A DNA stretch of 64,000 nt, from NCBI RefSeq assembly GCF_964275005.1, contig NC_092685.1:35595018-35659017 (forward strand), given 5' to 3'. Numbering within the stretch: the first letter of the stretch is position 1; every line of letters begins with the position of its first letter. The translations under genes were made by a program, and so were the position numbers. Shown here in pieces: positions 39,501-49,088 of this stretch. The DNA is from Diadema setosum (taxonomy: Eukaryota > Echinodermata > Echinoidea > Diadematoida > Diadematidae). The notes under the pieces were generated by a model. That model saw only the letters and a list, made by a program, of their open reading frames with translations, was not told the DNA's origin and did not search any database.

Positions 39501-41290
39501 TAACTACTGGAACATAAGGCATGTAAAAATATTCACATGCTTTTATTTTCACGCCAGCGTCTAGTTGCGCGAAATGCGCGAAAATTTCCACTCTTACAGT
39601 AATAATGATAATAATAATAATAACAACTATAATAATAATAATAATAATTATAATGAATGCTTTAGAAGGGAAAACCTACACAGACACACAAATAAATCTT
39701 GTTTACATCAATTTACCTAACGTAAGGATGGTTATGAACTAATAATTAATGAAAAGATTTATATTTGATGAAAGTATACATATGTGACCCTGCATCACAA
39801 AACCAACAAAAAGTCACCTAACATGGATTTTCAATTAAGGGTATGCTCTGAAAGAGCAGACTTTAAGTTTTAAAATGATGTATAACTCACTACAAATGGA
39901 CTTTCCTAACTTATCTAAATAATAGACAGAAAGTACACATCCTGGAAAATGTTTACTGAGAAAAGATTCTTTGAAGTTTAGGGTCTATTCAGGTGATTAA
40001 TCTCACCAAGCTGCAAAAAACATGATGTAAAATTCCATGGCAACCACAATGAAGGGAATATCAGACTAAGCTGCAATTTGGCACACTTTTAAAGCATTCT
40101 CTAATCATGGCCAATGCTAACTTTCCAAGCAGTAGTATTATCTTTTAAGAAGTTATTGAGTTGAAAGTGAATAGTGTATAAAGGGTTTTAAAGAAATGAT
40201 AAGGGTCCTAAATACATACCTACTCACACCATTCTGCTGAAACGTGTTGCAGAAAAATTGCTGAAAACACAGCTTCCAATTCGTTTAATGATCCCAAACT
40301 TTGGAATTATAAAAACTAAAGGTTGCTCTTTCAAAAGATATAAGAAAGTAAAGGTTGACTAGGTGGACCCATTTCACCTGTTTTGGGTCCTTGCCTAAAG
40401 TTGGCGCAGGCGACTTTTGTTGATTTTGTGATGCAAGGTCACATATGATATGGTACATATAGTAACAAAACGAATGGCTAACATGGCCTCTCAAGGACTT
40501 GTATTATCTAACACCAGTGCCATGAGACTTGTTGCAAATACGTCCTGCAATTTGATCAATCATCATAAAGTAAGCAGCTTGACAACCCCTCGCATTCATC
40601 ACTCTCAGATCAAGCAACAGGTCTCAAAGACAACATAGGACTGTAGTTATATTACACATGTTCAAAAGATAAACACCAGGCTATCACATCTTCATAAATA
40701 GGGTATAAACATAGCCTTCTAAAAACTTTGCTCCTTTGCATTCAGTCCAGCCAAACGGTGAATGATAAAGGAATATATCTTTGACTTAAAGAAAATTATT
40801 ATAAACAGACATATATTCCATGTCATGGACAAGAGCATGGATCTTACCGGTAACTCTTCAAGGCAATTGTACTGCAGAAAAAGCTGTTCTAGTCCTCCAA
40901 GGAGACCAATTTCTTCTGGGAGTGAGATGAGACGGTTGTTGGAAAGATTCAAGACGGTTAGCTGGCGTCCAAGGTAGCCTATGTGTTGAGGGCAGCTACG
41001 CAAATTCATGTAGCTGCAGGTTGACAAAACACAAAACAAAAACATTTTAATGTATGTAATTTCTAATATAATGAAAAAAAAAAAATAAGAGGAACAGCAT
41101 TCATAATGCGCCATCGATCTAGTGGCCTATTCTGAGGTGCAGAGGAACATATAGAGAGAATAACATACATGTACATTGTATAGTTGTACAGAAAGTTGAA
41201 GAACAAGGAAGAGATAAAAATACCCCATATTCATTCTATGACATGTTCCCACACGATGTCTTATTATGTTTCATACATTTGTATATATAC

Positions 41291-41344
<54 letters not shown>

Positions 41345-44300
41345 GCAAGATATACATCTGTATATTTTGTAGATCCCCAGATGATAAGTTCTGAATTCAT
41401 TTATAATTGTCTTCAATGCACGGAAAAACTAGAAATGTTGCTATGGCAACTGGAATGTCTCGCCATATCGCATGGTTCTCCTAATAGGTCTAGAGTATGT
41501 CTTGACAATGTGAGACAGCAGTTTCACATAATTGGCAAAAATATTGAAATGACACGTTTGTCACAAATATGTCGAGCGTTTACTTTCCTTGAACTAGATT
41601 TAATTGGATGAATGGCTAGATTGTTTCAGAGAGCAAGTATTTGGGAATTTGAGCATTTTCATTCGACCTTGGTCCCTTGCCCTGTAATCCCATGGCCCAC
41701 AATACTTCAAACAATCACTGGTAACATCCATTCTTATGACAATACTTTGAGCTATTTTCAAAATATGGGGGAAATGTGACATTTTTACATTTTCACTTGA
41801 CCTTTGACCCCAAGGCCAAAATCTTTCCCTACAGAACCACTGCACAGTAATGCATTCATTATACCTAGTTTGATAATAATTGATGCATTGAGTAATCTTC
41901 AAGTTATACAGAAAAAGTGTAATTTCAGTAAAATTTTAGCATTTTAACCTGACCTTTGACCCTTGATCTGTTACCCCCATAACCCCCAAATTCCCAAGAG
42001 AACCATTGTCTGGCAGTACATTTATGTATATGCAATCACTGCTTGCCAGCACATCATCTAACTGCAACAAACCTTGTATTTGGCAATATCAACAGAAAAA
42101 GTTTATTACTGTTGTATGCATTTGATGCAAAACAATGAAATGGCTGCTTCCCCCAAGTGTTAATTGACAGACCATTCTGGTCACCTGGTCCATTCTTTGC
42201 TTGAACAATAATTCAAATTGTTACATTGGACAAGCATATGCATTACAGTACCTTGTTTTGAAAATGAGAGAAATGCCTTAACCAACTGAGAAAAAAAGAA
42301 AGGTCACTTTGTACAAATGTGCACATGAGCTAATTATGAACTGGTTTACAAGCACATACTTACATACGCGTATGGGCAAATAGATAGACAGACAGATAAA
42401 AGATAAAAAATTGACAAACAATTTGAAAATAAAGTGTTTCTAATACTAAGGTTCTGCCATTGTGAGAAAGGAGGGGAGGGAAAGAGAGTTACACTTCTAT
42501 TTATAAACAAAGATAATCACCTGAGGTCGATTTCTAGTGGCTTCTCCTCACAAGCAGTCTCTACCATTACCAGTGCTGCTGCATCCCCAGTGCCATGGGC
42601 AGAGCAGATGGAGGACTTATTGGCCCTGCAACATGCCCCACATTGCTGATAACTGATGAATAGCCAATAAGAAAGAACAGACTTAACATCCATCAATATT
42701 TCTTTAACATTGCTATGAGGAGTTTGGAAAATTATGACTATTCTCTAAACCCATGCAGGTACGTGATGAAGCCAAGTAGTCAGTCTGTTAATGTTTCAAG
42801 AAAGGGTGAAAAAGCATGGAATTATAGTAATCCAACGACGTGCTACAAAGTGTTGATGAGTTCGAAACAAGACCAATATTATATCATTAGCATCATATTT
42901 CCCTGGATAAGAGCGACACAAAACTCATCAGATGACATCTTGGTGGATCAGGTCACAATAATGGTGGTAAAAGTGTGAGTCGCTTCCATTCAAAAATATT
43001 CTACTGACCTGCACTTCCTCTTAGCTGGCAACAGGCCACAATTCACACAAGACAAGGATGCCTGTGACCTGGGGATCTCTCGGCATGAGATGATAATATT
43101 CCTGCTTCCAGACCTGTGGTTGTCAAATTGCAAGTTGGAGGGGGCATGCTGTTGTCTACTCCGGTTCTGTATGTAGAAGGTATGGAATAACATAATCATG
43201 ATGGATACATACCAACAAGCCCAAACAACATCATGATTTTGAGAGAAAGCTATACATAGTATTTTGTGGCATGTATGAATTCCACTGAGGTACGCTGCTA
43301 TCAGTAGCTGTCCAAGCAGAAAACCTAGGATCTATGTAGCTCTGTAAGCGACAACATCTGGGGATGTCCACATCACAATGTTCTCTGTGAGGATTAGTAA
43401 CAGCCTTGCCAGAGTTGGCACAATTAAGCTTTCTGGCATAATTTTTGATGCTTCAGCATGTAGCATTATGCTAGGTATCATTTGGCTTATTCTTTGGCAT
43501 AATTCCAGCATTTTTGTCACAGAAAGACTTAATCATTTGATAAGGTTGCTGTTTGTTCTCTCTGCAGTTTTGGATTTATGTATTTATTTATTTGTTAAGT
43601 ATTATTATTATCATTATTATCATTATTACTACTACTATTACTACTACTATCATTATTATTACTATTATTACTACTAAGAATCAGTAGGCATTTTGTGTAC
43701 TGTGAGTGATAGCTTTTATTTCTGCTTGTTTGTCAGCCAATTTGTCAACAGAATTGACGGCCGCAAATGGGAATGATATCTTTTTTTTTTTTGGGGGGGG
43801 GGGTGGTTTTTTTTTTTTTCAGCCAATTTGTTGAGAGAATTGGCGGCAAAAAATTGAAGGCCTTTACTTTTTTCAGTGATATACGGCAAAGGGCCACAGT
43901 TTCTGATAGCTGTCTCTCAGAGTCGTAACTTATTTGGATGAGATCTTGGGGGTAGAAAGTTATATTCATTCATGATTAACCACATATTCATTCATTTTTC
44001 TTTCTTTTTTTTTGGCCATTTCAGTGCATCTACTGTACTAACAGATTCAACCAACAGAAATTTCATTATCACATGACAGTCAGAAATTGTCAGGTAACAG
44101 ACGAGTTGCCTCATTTGTGAACACAACACAGCTTCTGGAAAACACACTGAAGATACGAACAACATGTAATTAAAAATGAGAAATGGGAAAAGAAAATGGT
44201 AATATTCCATCAGGAACTCATTCCATCAAGAATCCATTGCCCTGATAAATCCCATTTTCTTTGCTAATTTTTCATCTATATCACATCATTTTTTGACAGT

Positions 44301-44709
44301 TTCCCTTTGTTTGCATTAATTGAAGATATGAACTCACAGCAATCCATTGTTTTGACCTCTTCCCAGAATGAGTGACAGGCGACACACAACCATGTCTATG
44401 CTTCTGCCGAAAGTGATCAAAGAGGAAGGATCTCCAGGTCCAGTGCGCCTCCTTCCGAGTGGAATGCCCACCACTCTTCCTGCTTACACTTAGTCCTCCA
44501 TGATCTGTATAAAGTATCTTCTCTCGGTTGTGCAGCAGCCCACAGATGAGGTAGCACAGGGTGAAGGAGAGAAGTCCCAGCACAAAGATGGCCAGCATGA
44601 AGGACTGAACATCATGAGCTGTGAGGAGGATATCAGTCAGGCTCAGGGTGGCGTAGTCCAACACAGTGCCAAGGACTGCCCTCATGGAATCAAGTCCCTT
44701 GCTTAACAT
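33318..44709 (-). CDS. LRRC58-like: Membrane-anchored leucine-rich-repeat protein, LRRC58-like C-terminus (nine coding exons)
   Basis: Exons, 5' to 3': 44709-44338, 43166-43009, 42625-42521, 41013-40848, 38578-38329, 36440-36293, 34967-34846, 34249-34088, 33508-33318. All junctions are GT-AG and all phases agree, giving 1674 nt and 557 residues. Residues 37-59 form one hydrophobic helix, followed by a basic, serine-rich and cysteine-bearing linker. Residues 207-436 hold ten 23-residue repeats of the LxxLxLxxNxLxxLP type. The C-terminus has LLELAAR (469-475), DLP, a CSCCEGPFF cysteine cluster and RVPLYQQICSP. This matches the order LLELAAR...DLP...C..CGG.YF...R.PL...CSP that I recall from vertebrate LRRC58. 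The start is supported by an in-frame TGA three codons upstream. The membrane anchor is not part of vertebrate LRRC58 as I remember it, so this may be a lineage-specific fusion or a different family member. The biochemical role is not evident; the repeats imply protein binding. Confidence 0.85.
34088..34249 (-). CDS. LRRC58-like: LRR gene coding exon 8: LLELAAR module
   Basis: Acceptor GCCCCTCAG|TGAGCC; donor CTGTCAG|GTAAAT. Encodes VPPLLELAARCVVGCNV and EGDLPTKLS, the segment that most clearly places the protein near LRRC58. Confidence 0.88.
34846..34967 (-). CDS. LRRC58-like: LRR gene coding exon 7: repeats 9-10
   Basis: Acceptor CTGTTTCCAG|ATTAAC; donor TTTAGTG|GTAAGT. Encodes LTSLPTQIGRLHL and LKELHVRNNPLTYFPASLS, then the end of the solenoid. 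Confidence 0.88.
35465..35578. repeat. Intronic hairpin MITE
   Basis: Arms share GACAAACTATCA, GGCGATCTG and CTATCTTTCC in mirrored order around a 12-base loop, giving a ~50-bp imperfect stem. It lies in the intron between exons 6 and 7 of the LRR gene. Confidence 0.65.
36293..36440 (-). CDS. LRRC58-like: LRR gene coding exon 6: repeats 7-9
   Basis: No start codon marks this exon; I found it because exons 5 and 7 disagree in phase and need 10 + 69n bases between them. This exon is 148 bp (n = 2). Acceptor CCTGGGTAG|GTGAAAACCC; donor CAACAACAG|GTAACC. With its neighbours it reads GENPLHRLPLAFGRL, LTELDLSSCELELLP and LHKVWLSNNR, in perfect repeat register. The exon itself begins with GT, so its acceptor is followed by a donor-like GTGAAA. 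Confidence 0.85.
36770..37205. repeat. Two old MITE remnants with G/C runs
   Basis: 36770-37000 has G-runs and CTGCAGC/CCTGCGGCC-like ends resembling the intact element at 51418-51714. 37021-37205 has TGCAGTCA...TGACTGTA ends and TATAGCAGCCA-type units around a C-run. Both are intronic in the LRR gene. Confidence 0.4.
37663..38284 (-). repeat. MITE family B, copy 1 (intronic)
   Basis: Begins TGTGACCATGCATCACAAAA and ends TTTTGTGGTGCAGGGTCACA, so the ends are inverted repeats. Its right arm, reversed, matches the left arm of the 39783-40443 copy for well over 100 bp (shared AAAAGCAGACTTTAAG-type blocks), so the two copies are in opposite orientation. Confidence 0.75.
38329..38578 (-). CDS. 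LRRC58-like: LRR gene coding exon 5: repeats 3-7
   Basis: Acceptor GTCTTTCCAG|AAGTG, phase 0; donor TATGTAG|GTAAGC leaves one base. Encodes LQELDCKNNHLQELPSTLG, LTVLNVTNNRLREL, LEELCAHSNLLTTLP and LTMLYV. It is flanked in both introns by inverted copies of one MITE family, the nearer one 44 nt beyond the donor side. Confidence 0.9.
38711..39434 (-). mobile_element. Helentron-like non-autonomous element, copy 3 (start side truncated)
   Basis: CTAG end after poly-A, hairpin GTCGC-TACG-GCGAC (38719-38732), the GCCTCCGCCA block, TTGACCTTTGACC runs near 39215-39245, a short GGAC-type tract near 39365-39395, and CCTCCGGCACCACTTCGTGG. The last ~12 bases of the start-side terminus are missing where the next palindromic repeat begins. 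It lies in the LRR-gene intron between exons 4 and 5. Confidence 0.68.
39433..39589. repeat. CGCG-rich MITE family C, copy 1
   Basis: Starts GGAAATTTTTTGCGC and ends GCGCGAAAATTTCC, with GCGCGTTTTTAATTGCGC and CAGCGTCTAGTTGCGCGAA inside. A diverged copy lies at about 50931-51143. It abuts the truncated end of Helentron-like copy 3. Confidence 0.55.
39596..39655. repeat. (ATA)n microsatellite
   Basis: Imperfect AAT/ATA trinucleotide run in an LRR-gene intron. Confidence 0.8.
39783..40443 (+). repeat. MITE family B, copy 2 (intronic)
   Basis: Begins TGTGACCCTGCATCACAAAA and ends TTTTGTGATGCAAGGTCACA, flanked by TA on both sides (Tc1/mariner-like, inference). It is the inverted partner of 37663-38284. 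Confidence 0.75.
40848..41013 (-). CDS. LRRC58-like: LRR gene coding exon 4: repeats 1-3
   Basis: Acceptor CCTGCAG|CTAC; donor TTACCG|GTAAGA in phase 0. Encodes YMNLRSCPQHIGYL, LTVLNLSNNRLISLPEEIG and LEQLFLQYNCLEELP, canonical short-class repeats. Confidence 0.88.
41296..41345. repeat. (TA)n and poly-T tract
   Basis: Dinucleotide TA run followed by poly-T, in the intron between exons 3 and 4. Confidence 0.85.
41429..42040 (-). mobile_element. Helentron-like non-autonomous element, copy 4 (old, partial)
   Basis: CTAG, then hairpin GTTGC-TATG-GCAAC (41437-41450). Relative to the other three copies the stem differs at one pair on both strands, so pairing is preserved. The block GAATGTCTCGCCAT replaces TATGCCTCCGCCAT. 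Interior TTGACCTTTGACC motifs lie at 41797 and 41950. The start side is lost near the dispersed repeat at 42.04 kb. Confidence 0.6.
42045..42350 (+). repeat. Dispersed repeat family A, copy 3 (intronic)
   Basis: Collinear with the 30.05-kb copy, with an extra ~50 bases near 42115-42160. Confidence 0.55.
42521..42625 (-). CDS. LRRC58-like: LRR gene coding exon 3: entry to the repeat domain
   Basis: Acceptor ATGTTGCAG|GGCC; donor CCTCAG|GTGATT leaves AG, which with C from the next exon makes serine. Encodes a small-residue linker (GTGDAAALV) and the first strand of repeat 1 (LEIDLS). Confidence 0.72.
43009..43166 (-). CDS. LRRC58-like: LRR gene coding exon 2: cysteine-bearing linker
   Basis: Acceptor CTACATACAG|AACCGG, phase 0; donor GTGCAG|GTCAGT leaves two bases. 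Encodes a polar linker ending SLSCVNCGLLPAKRKC. The CxxC and basic run are noteworthy, but no known zinc module is complete. Confidence 0.7.
43597..43680. repeat. (ATT/ACT)n microsatellite
   Basis: Trinucleotide run mixing ATT, CATT and ACT units, in the intron between exons 1 and 2. The tyrosine-rich open frame over it is not a gene. Confidence 0.85.
44338..44709 (-). CDS. LRRC58-like: LRR gene coding exon 1: signal-anchor and basic linker
   Basis: Residues 1-124. ATG with G at -3 and an in-frame TGA just upstream. The helix FMLAIFVLGLLSFTLCYLIC is preceded by a mildly acidic segment and followed by a Lys/Arg/His/Ser-rich segment, which predicts a cytosolic C-terminal side by the positive-inside rule. 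Donor GCT|GTGAGT ends in phase 0. A 5' UTR acceptor may lie at about 44750 (TTTTACAG). Confidence 0.75.
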
Positions 44710-45054
44710 CGCGAGTCATCTTCCTTGCTCTGCCTCCTTGTACCCAGTATGCCTACTGTAAAATTTGCAAATATCACATATCTCACATTCAAAATAGTCA
44801 AGAGCCTCAGCAGAGCACTCATCAAATGATTGCAGGACACCCTCTAAAGGAGAAAGCAATGTAATGACCTAATGTATCACATGTCAATGCCCGATGGTCA
44901 TGGTGTATTGTAATCATGAACGATGAATACTTCATTGGTGTTGCAACAGGACATATTATATCAAACGGGGTTGTTATAAGAAGACTGACACTTGATGCTC
45001 CATGTTTAATTATATAATAAGGTCTAAATTGTGTACAGTGTATGGTGATGCAGT

Positions 45055-46190
45055 TGTAGCGGTTTCCAATATCTCTGTATTTTTACTGTCTGGCTGCTGT
45101 CAATTATGCTGTCTGACAACCCAGCATTCTGTCAATATCCACGAGAGCTTTCTTTGTGCGCCGGCACACGACAGGTGCGCACTACATTCTTCGCTTTTGT
45201 CATCGTGCCGAGGTACGCGTATTTCACATTCCAACAGTAGTCGCATTTTCATAAACACACCTCTTGTTTTGCTGTCACGGAAACAAGCTACCAATTAGTG
45301 GCGAGCTGCGCATCTCCATCAGCCAATTACCACTCTCAAAGCTCCTGTCCGTGACATGTTTTCTCCGACCACGCTGTTTCATTTTCCACGCTTCCTCACT
45401 TCACGATTAGCTTTCATCCCGAGAGCGCGTCCTAATCGTTGGAGTCACTCACGTCCGCATACTACGTCCGTATGTACTTCACACGTCTTCTCGCGCTGAC
45501 GATACCTCGCGCCGTGGACTGGCACTTCATACGGATTATACAATACGGATTATTACACTTTCCCGGATTTCGTACTTCGCGGCATTCGCTACTTTTCATC
45601 GCGACTCGCCCTTTCTTCAGGCTACACTCCAACCTGGGGATCTTAACATCGCTACATTCAACGCGACCGGCGCCTCGTTACATCGCTGCATTCAACGCGA
45701 TCTGAACGCGATCGGCGCCTCGTTACATCGTTGCATTCAACGCGATCTGCGTCCCATCACATCGCTAGCTGCTTCTGTCCTGCTAGCGCGTGGTCTGTGG
45801 TGTGCAGACTCTACCACAACCAGCTAGGGACCGTGCAGTTCTTCTATCCAGCGCTCCAGCTGTGGATCGACTCTACCCTCGCTTGTGCTAGCCGCGGCAC
45901 TCGGAGGATACTCCACGCTGCTGCTGGATATTTTGTACATACTTCTATGGGACACTGTCGTCTTCGGACACCCTTAGTGCATTCGGAGTTAGTCCATATT
46001 ATTTCGGGAAGTGCAATACAACCTACAAGGACACTTTACACCTTTTCTGGTGCCCTAGTGCATTCCACTACTGATACGGTCGCCTACCATTCCTGCTGGT
46101 GGTGCCTTCAGCTTCAAGTCCCGTTAGCCACTCGGTGAGTAATAATTTAGTTAGGTATTTCATTATAGGCCCGCACCACAAATATCTACA
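45055..46190 (+). repeat. 5' LTR
   Basis: Identical, but for about one base seen by eye, to 47949-49084. Contains a direct repeat of an ACATCG(C/T)TGCATTCAACGCGA-like unit. Short open frames inside it are duplicated in the other LTR and are not genes. Confidence 0.88.
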
Positions 46191-46208
46191 TTGGTGACCC
46201 CGACGTGA

Positions 46209-47444
46209 TTGTTTAGGGCCAACTTCACGTCCCATCCTACATCTTTCACCGTTCATCCTCCTTCCTTCACTCCTACAATGGCCGACGCCGACGAGGGTAA
46301 CGCCACCCCGGCTGCCACGACTCCCACGCCAGCGGTCACGGCGGTTAGCCTCAAGCTCCCCCCCTTCTGGCCCAACGACCCCGCCCTCTGGTTTGCGCAG
46401 GTAGAGGCGCAGTTTACTACCAGGAGCATTACTACTCAGCAGACGCGCTTCGCTTATGTAATCTCCTCCCTGCAACCGGAGATTGCGCAGGAAGTGAGGG
46501 AATTCATCATCTCCCCTCCAACCACCGACGCTTATGACAAGGTGAAGGCCGAGCTCATAAAGAGGACCACCGTATCGGAGCAGCGGCGGCTCCATCAGCT
46601 GCTCACGGCAGAGGAGTTGGGCGACCGCAAACCTTCACAACTCCTACGCCGCATGAAACAGCTGCTCGGCGACGCGACCTTAGAAGACAGCATCCTTAAG
46701 CAGCTGTTCCTACAACGCCTGCCACGTAACGTTCAGCAGATTTTGGCCTCCACGTCCACGGAAGTCACTATCGAGCAGGTTGCTGAACTAGCGGACAAGA
46801 TCATCGAGGTTGCCACGCCACTATCGGTCGCCACAGTGGCAGCGCCGCCGTCCATCCCCCAGTCTCTCCCCATCCCGTCGGCTACTCTCCCACCGACGTC
46901 TCCCAGTCCTCCGGCGGCAGATCCCGTAGCGCACCTCACAGCACAGGTCGCCATGCTGACGACGCAGGTGTACGCGATAGCCTCTCGTCTCGACGAGCGT
47001 GGGCGCCAGCGGTCCCGAGGCGGCAACCGCGGCCATGGAGGCGGGCCGCGCAGCTCGCCGCGGAAGCGAACTCCTTCCGAAATCCGACACGCTGGCAGCG
47101 AGTGCTACTTCCATTGGAAGTTTGGCGACGACGCCCGGCAGTGCTGCTCACCCTGCTCGAGGCGAAAAACCTCAGCCACTTCCAACGCACCAGGGAAACA
47201 GCCCAGCCAGACTTCAGCGGCAACGAGCCCCTCTGGCAGCGACACAACTGGTCGCCGATCTCCCACTTCGGATCGACAACACCGGGCTGTCGACTACGGC
47301 ACACTTTCCTCGACCGTCACCACTGCCGAAGTCAGCGCCCTCCCTCCTTCACCCCCCAACAAGACGAAGCCTCCGCCTGCACTGCACTTACAGGCGGTGA
47401 AGCCCCCCCGTCACCACTCTCGGAGAGCGCTCGTTCACACCTGA
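46209..47444 (+). CDS. gag: Gag-like protein of the LTR element
   Basis: A 411-residue frame, with a likely functional start at the MADADEGN methionine (46278). It carries SLKLPPFWPNDPALWFAQVE, RFAYVISSLQPEIAQEVR, EQRRLHQLLTAEELGDRKPS and LLRRMKQLLGD, an arrangement typical of animal Ty3/Gypsy-type gag (capsid-like) proteins. A proline-rich segment and a CYFHWKFGD...C..C cysteine/histidine stretch follow. Confidence 0.75.
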   Translation: MFRANFTSHPTSFTVHPPSFTPTMADADEGNATPAATTPTPAVTAVSLKLPPFWPNDPALWFAQVEAQFTTRSITTQQTRFAYVISSLQPEIAQEVREFIISPPTTDAYDKVKAELIKRTTVSEQRRLHQLLTAEELGDRKPSQLLRRMKQLLGDATLEDSILKQLFLQRLPRNVQQILASTSTEVTIEQVAELADKIIEVATPLSVATVAAPPSIPQSLPIPSATLPPTSPSPPAADPVAHLTAQVAMLTTQVYAIASRLDERGRQRSRGGNRGHGGGPRSSPRKRTPSEIRHAGSECYFHWKFGDDARQCCSPCSRRKTSATSNAPGKQPSQTSAATSPSGSDTTGRRSPTSDRQHRAVDYGTLSSTVTTAEVSALPPSPPNKTKPPPALHLQAVKPPRHHSRRALVHT

Positions 47445-47948
47445 CTTTGGCCCGCGTCGCAATCTTCGACGCAAACGCAAGCGGAACACCACATCCCACG
47501 CTCCCGCTCGTCCACACAATTCCACGCGTGATCCCAAGCATCTCACTCTGGAGATCAACGCCAAAAGGGAGACAGCCACGACGAGCATTCCGCTCACCAC
47601 ACCGCGGCAGCAACCTACGCCTGTCCCCGCCAGGAGCACGGCGAGCAACCCGAGCGTCCCTCTCACCATACCGCGGCAGCAGCCTACACAACCGCAGCAG
47701 ACGACACTGCAGCAGCCTACACAACCGCAGCAGACGACACTGCGGCAGTCAACACCACTCCAGCAGCCAACACGAACGACACGCACTGGCGGTAAGCACG
47801 TACACTGGCCAGCCCATTACGTTCAATACAGATATTTCGACACGTGAAATTCTCAACCCCTACTTCCTTCACATTTCTCACAATCGATCGCTTATCTTTA
47901 GTCTGCACTTCATTGACTCCTACACTAGCGATCTGGAAGGGGGCTAAA

Positions 47949-49084
47949 TGTAGCGGTTTCCAATATCTCTGTATTTTTACTGTCTGGCTGCTGTCAATTA
48001 TGCTGTCTGACAACCCAGCATTCTGTCAATATCCACGCGAGCTTTCTTTGTGCGCCGGCACACGACAGGTGCGCACTACATTCTTCGCTTTTGTCATCGT
48101 GCCGAGGTACGCGTATTTCACATTCCAACAGTAGTCGCATTTTCATAAACACACCTCTTGTTTTGCTGTCACGGAAACAAGCTACCAATTAGTGGCGAGC
48201 TGCGCATCTCCATCAGCCAATTACCACTCTCAAAGCTCCTGTCCGTGACATGTTTTCTCCGACCACGCTGTTTCATTTTCCACGCTTCCTCACTTCACGA
48301 TTAGCTTTCATCCCGAGAGCGCGTCCTAATCGTTGGAGTCACTCACGTCCGCATACTACGTCCGTATGTACTTCACACGTCTTCTCGCGCTGACGATACC
48401 TCGCGCCGTGGACTGGCACTTCATACGGATTATACAATACGGATTATTACACTTTCCCGGATTTCGTACTTCGCGGCATTCGCTACTTTTCATCGCGACT
48501 CGCCCTTTCTTCAGGCTACACTCCAACCTGGGGATCTTAACATCGCTACATTCAACGCGACCGGCGCCTCGTTACATCGCTGCATTCAACGCGATCTGAA
48601 CGCGATCGGCGCCTCGTTACATCGTTGCATTCAACGCGATCTGCGTCCCATCACATCGCTAGCTGCTTCTGTCCTGCTAGCGCGTGGTCTGTGGTGTGCA
48701 GACTCTACCACAACCAGCTAGGGACCGTGCAGTTCTTCTATCCAGCGCTCCAGCTGTGGATCGACTCTACCCTCGCTTGTGCTAGCCGCGGCACTCGGAG
48801 GATACTCCACGCTGCTGCTGGATATTTTGTACATACTTCTATGGGACACTGTCGTCTTCGGACACCCTTAGTGCATTCGGAGTTAGTCCATATTATTTCG
48901 GGAAGTGCAATACAACCTACAAGGACACTTTACACCTTTTCTGGTGCCCTAGTGCATTCCACTACTGATACGGTCGCCTACCATTCCTGCTGGTGGTGCC
49001 TTCAGCTTCAAGTCCCGTTAGCCACTCGGTGAGTAATAATTTAGTTAGGTATTTCATTATAGGCCCGCACCACAAATATCTACA
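47949..49084 (+). repeat. 3' LTR
   Basis: Second copy of the LTR, ending TCTACA and followed by the CAGT flank. Confidence 0.88.
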
Positions 49085-49088
49085 CAGT

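Larger units (their letters stand above)
45055..49084 (+). mobile_element. Young non-autonomous Ty3/Gypsy-like LTR element (gag-only)
   Basis: Two 1136-bp LTRs (45055-46190, 47949-49084), each TGTAGC...TCTACA, bound a 1758-bp interior. A CAGT direct repeat flanks the element. The primer-binding-site-like TTGGTGACCCCGACGTGA begins at 46191, a gag frame follows, and a purine tract (GGAAGGGGGC) precedes the 3' LTR. I saw only one clear difference between the LTRs, so insertion is recent. No pol region is recognised, so it must have relied on a relative for movement. It sits about 345 bp upstream of the start codon of the LRR gene. Confidence 0.85.

Noticed and set aside
43378-43677. 99-residue frame ending in a tyrosine/histidine run
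   Set aside because: The tail is the (ATT/ACT)n microsatellite and the remainder lies in an LRR-gene intron without coding features.
45439-46138. Open frames of 88 and 135 residues in the LTR
   Set aside because: They occur identically in both LTRs, lack any family resemblance and sit in a non-coding part of the element.
46068-46595. Long minus-strand and shifted frames across the gag region
   Set aside because: They are shadows of a GC-rich gag gene; only the plus frame shows gag motifs.
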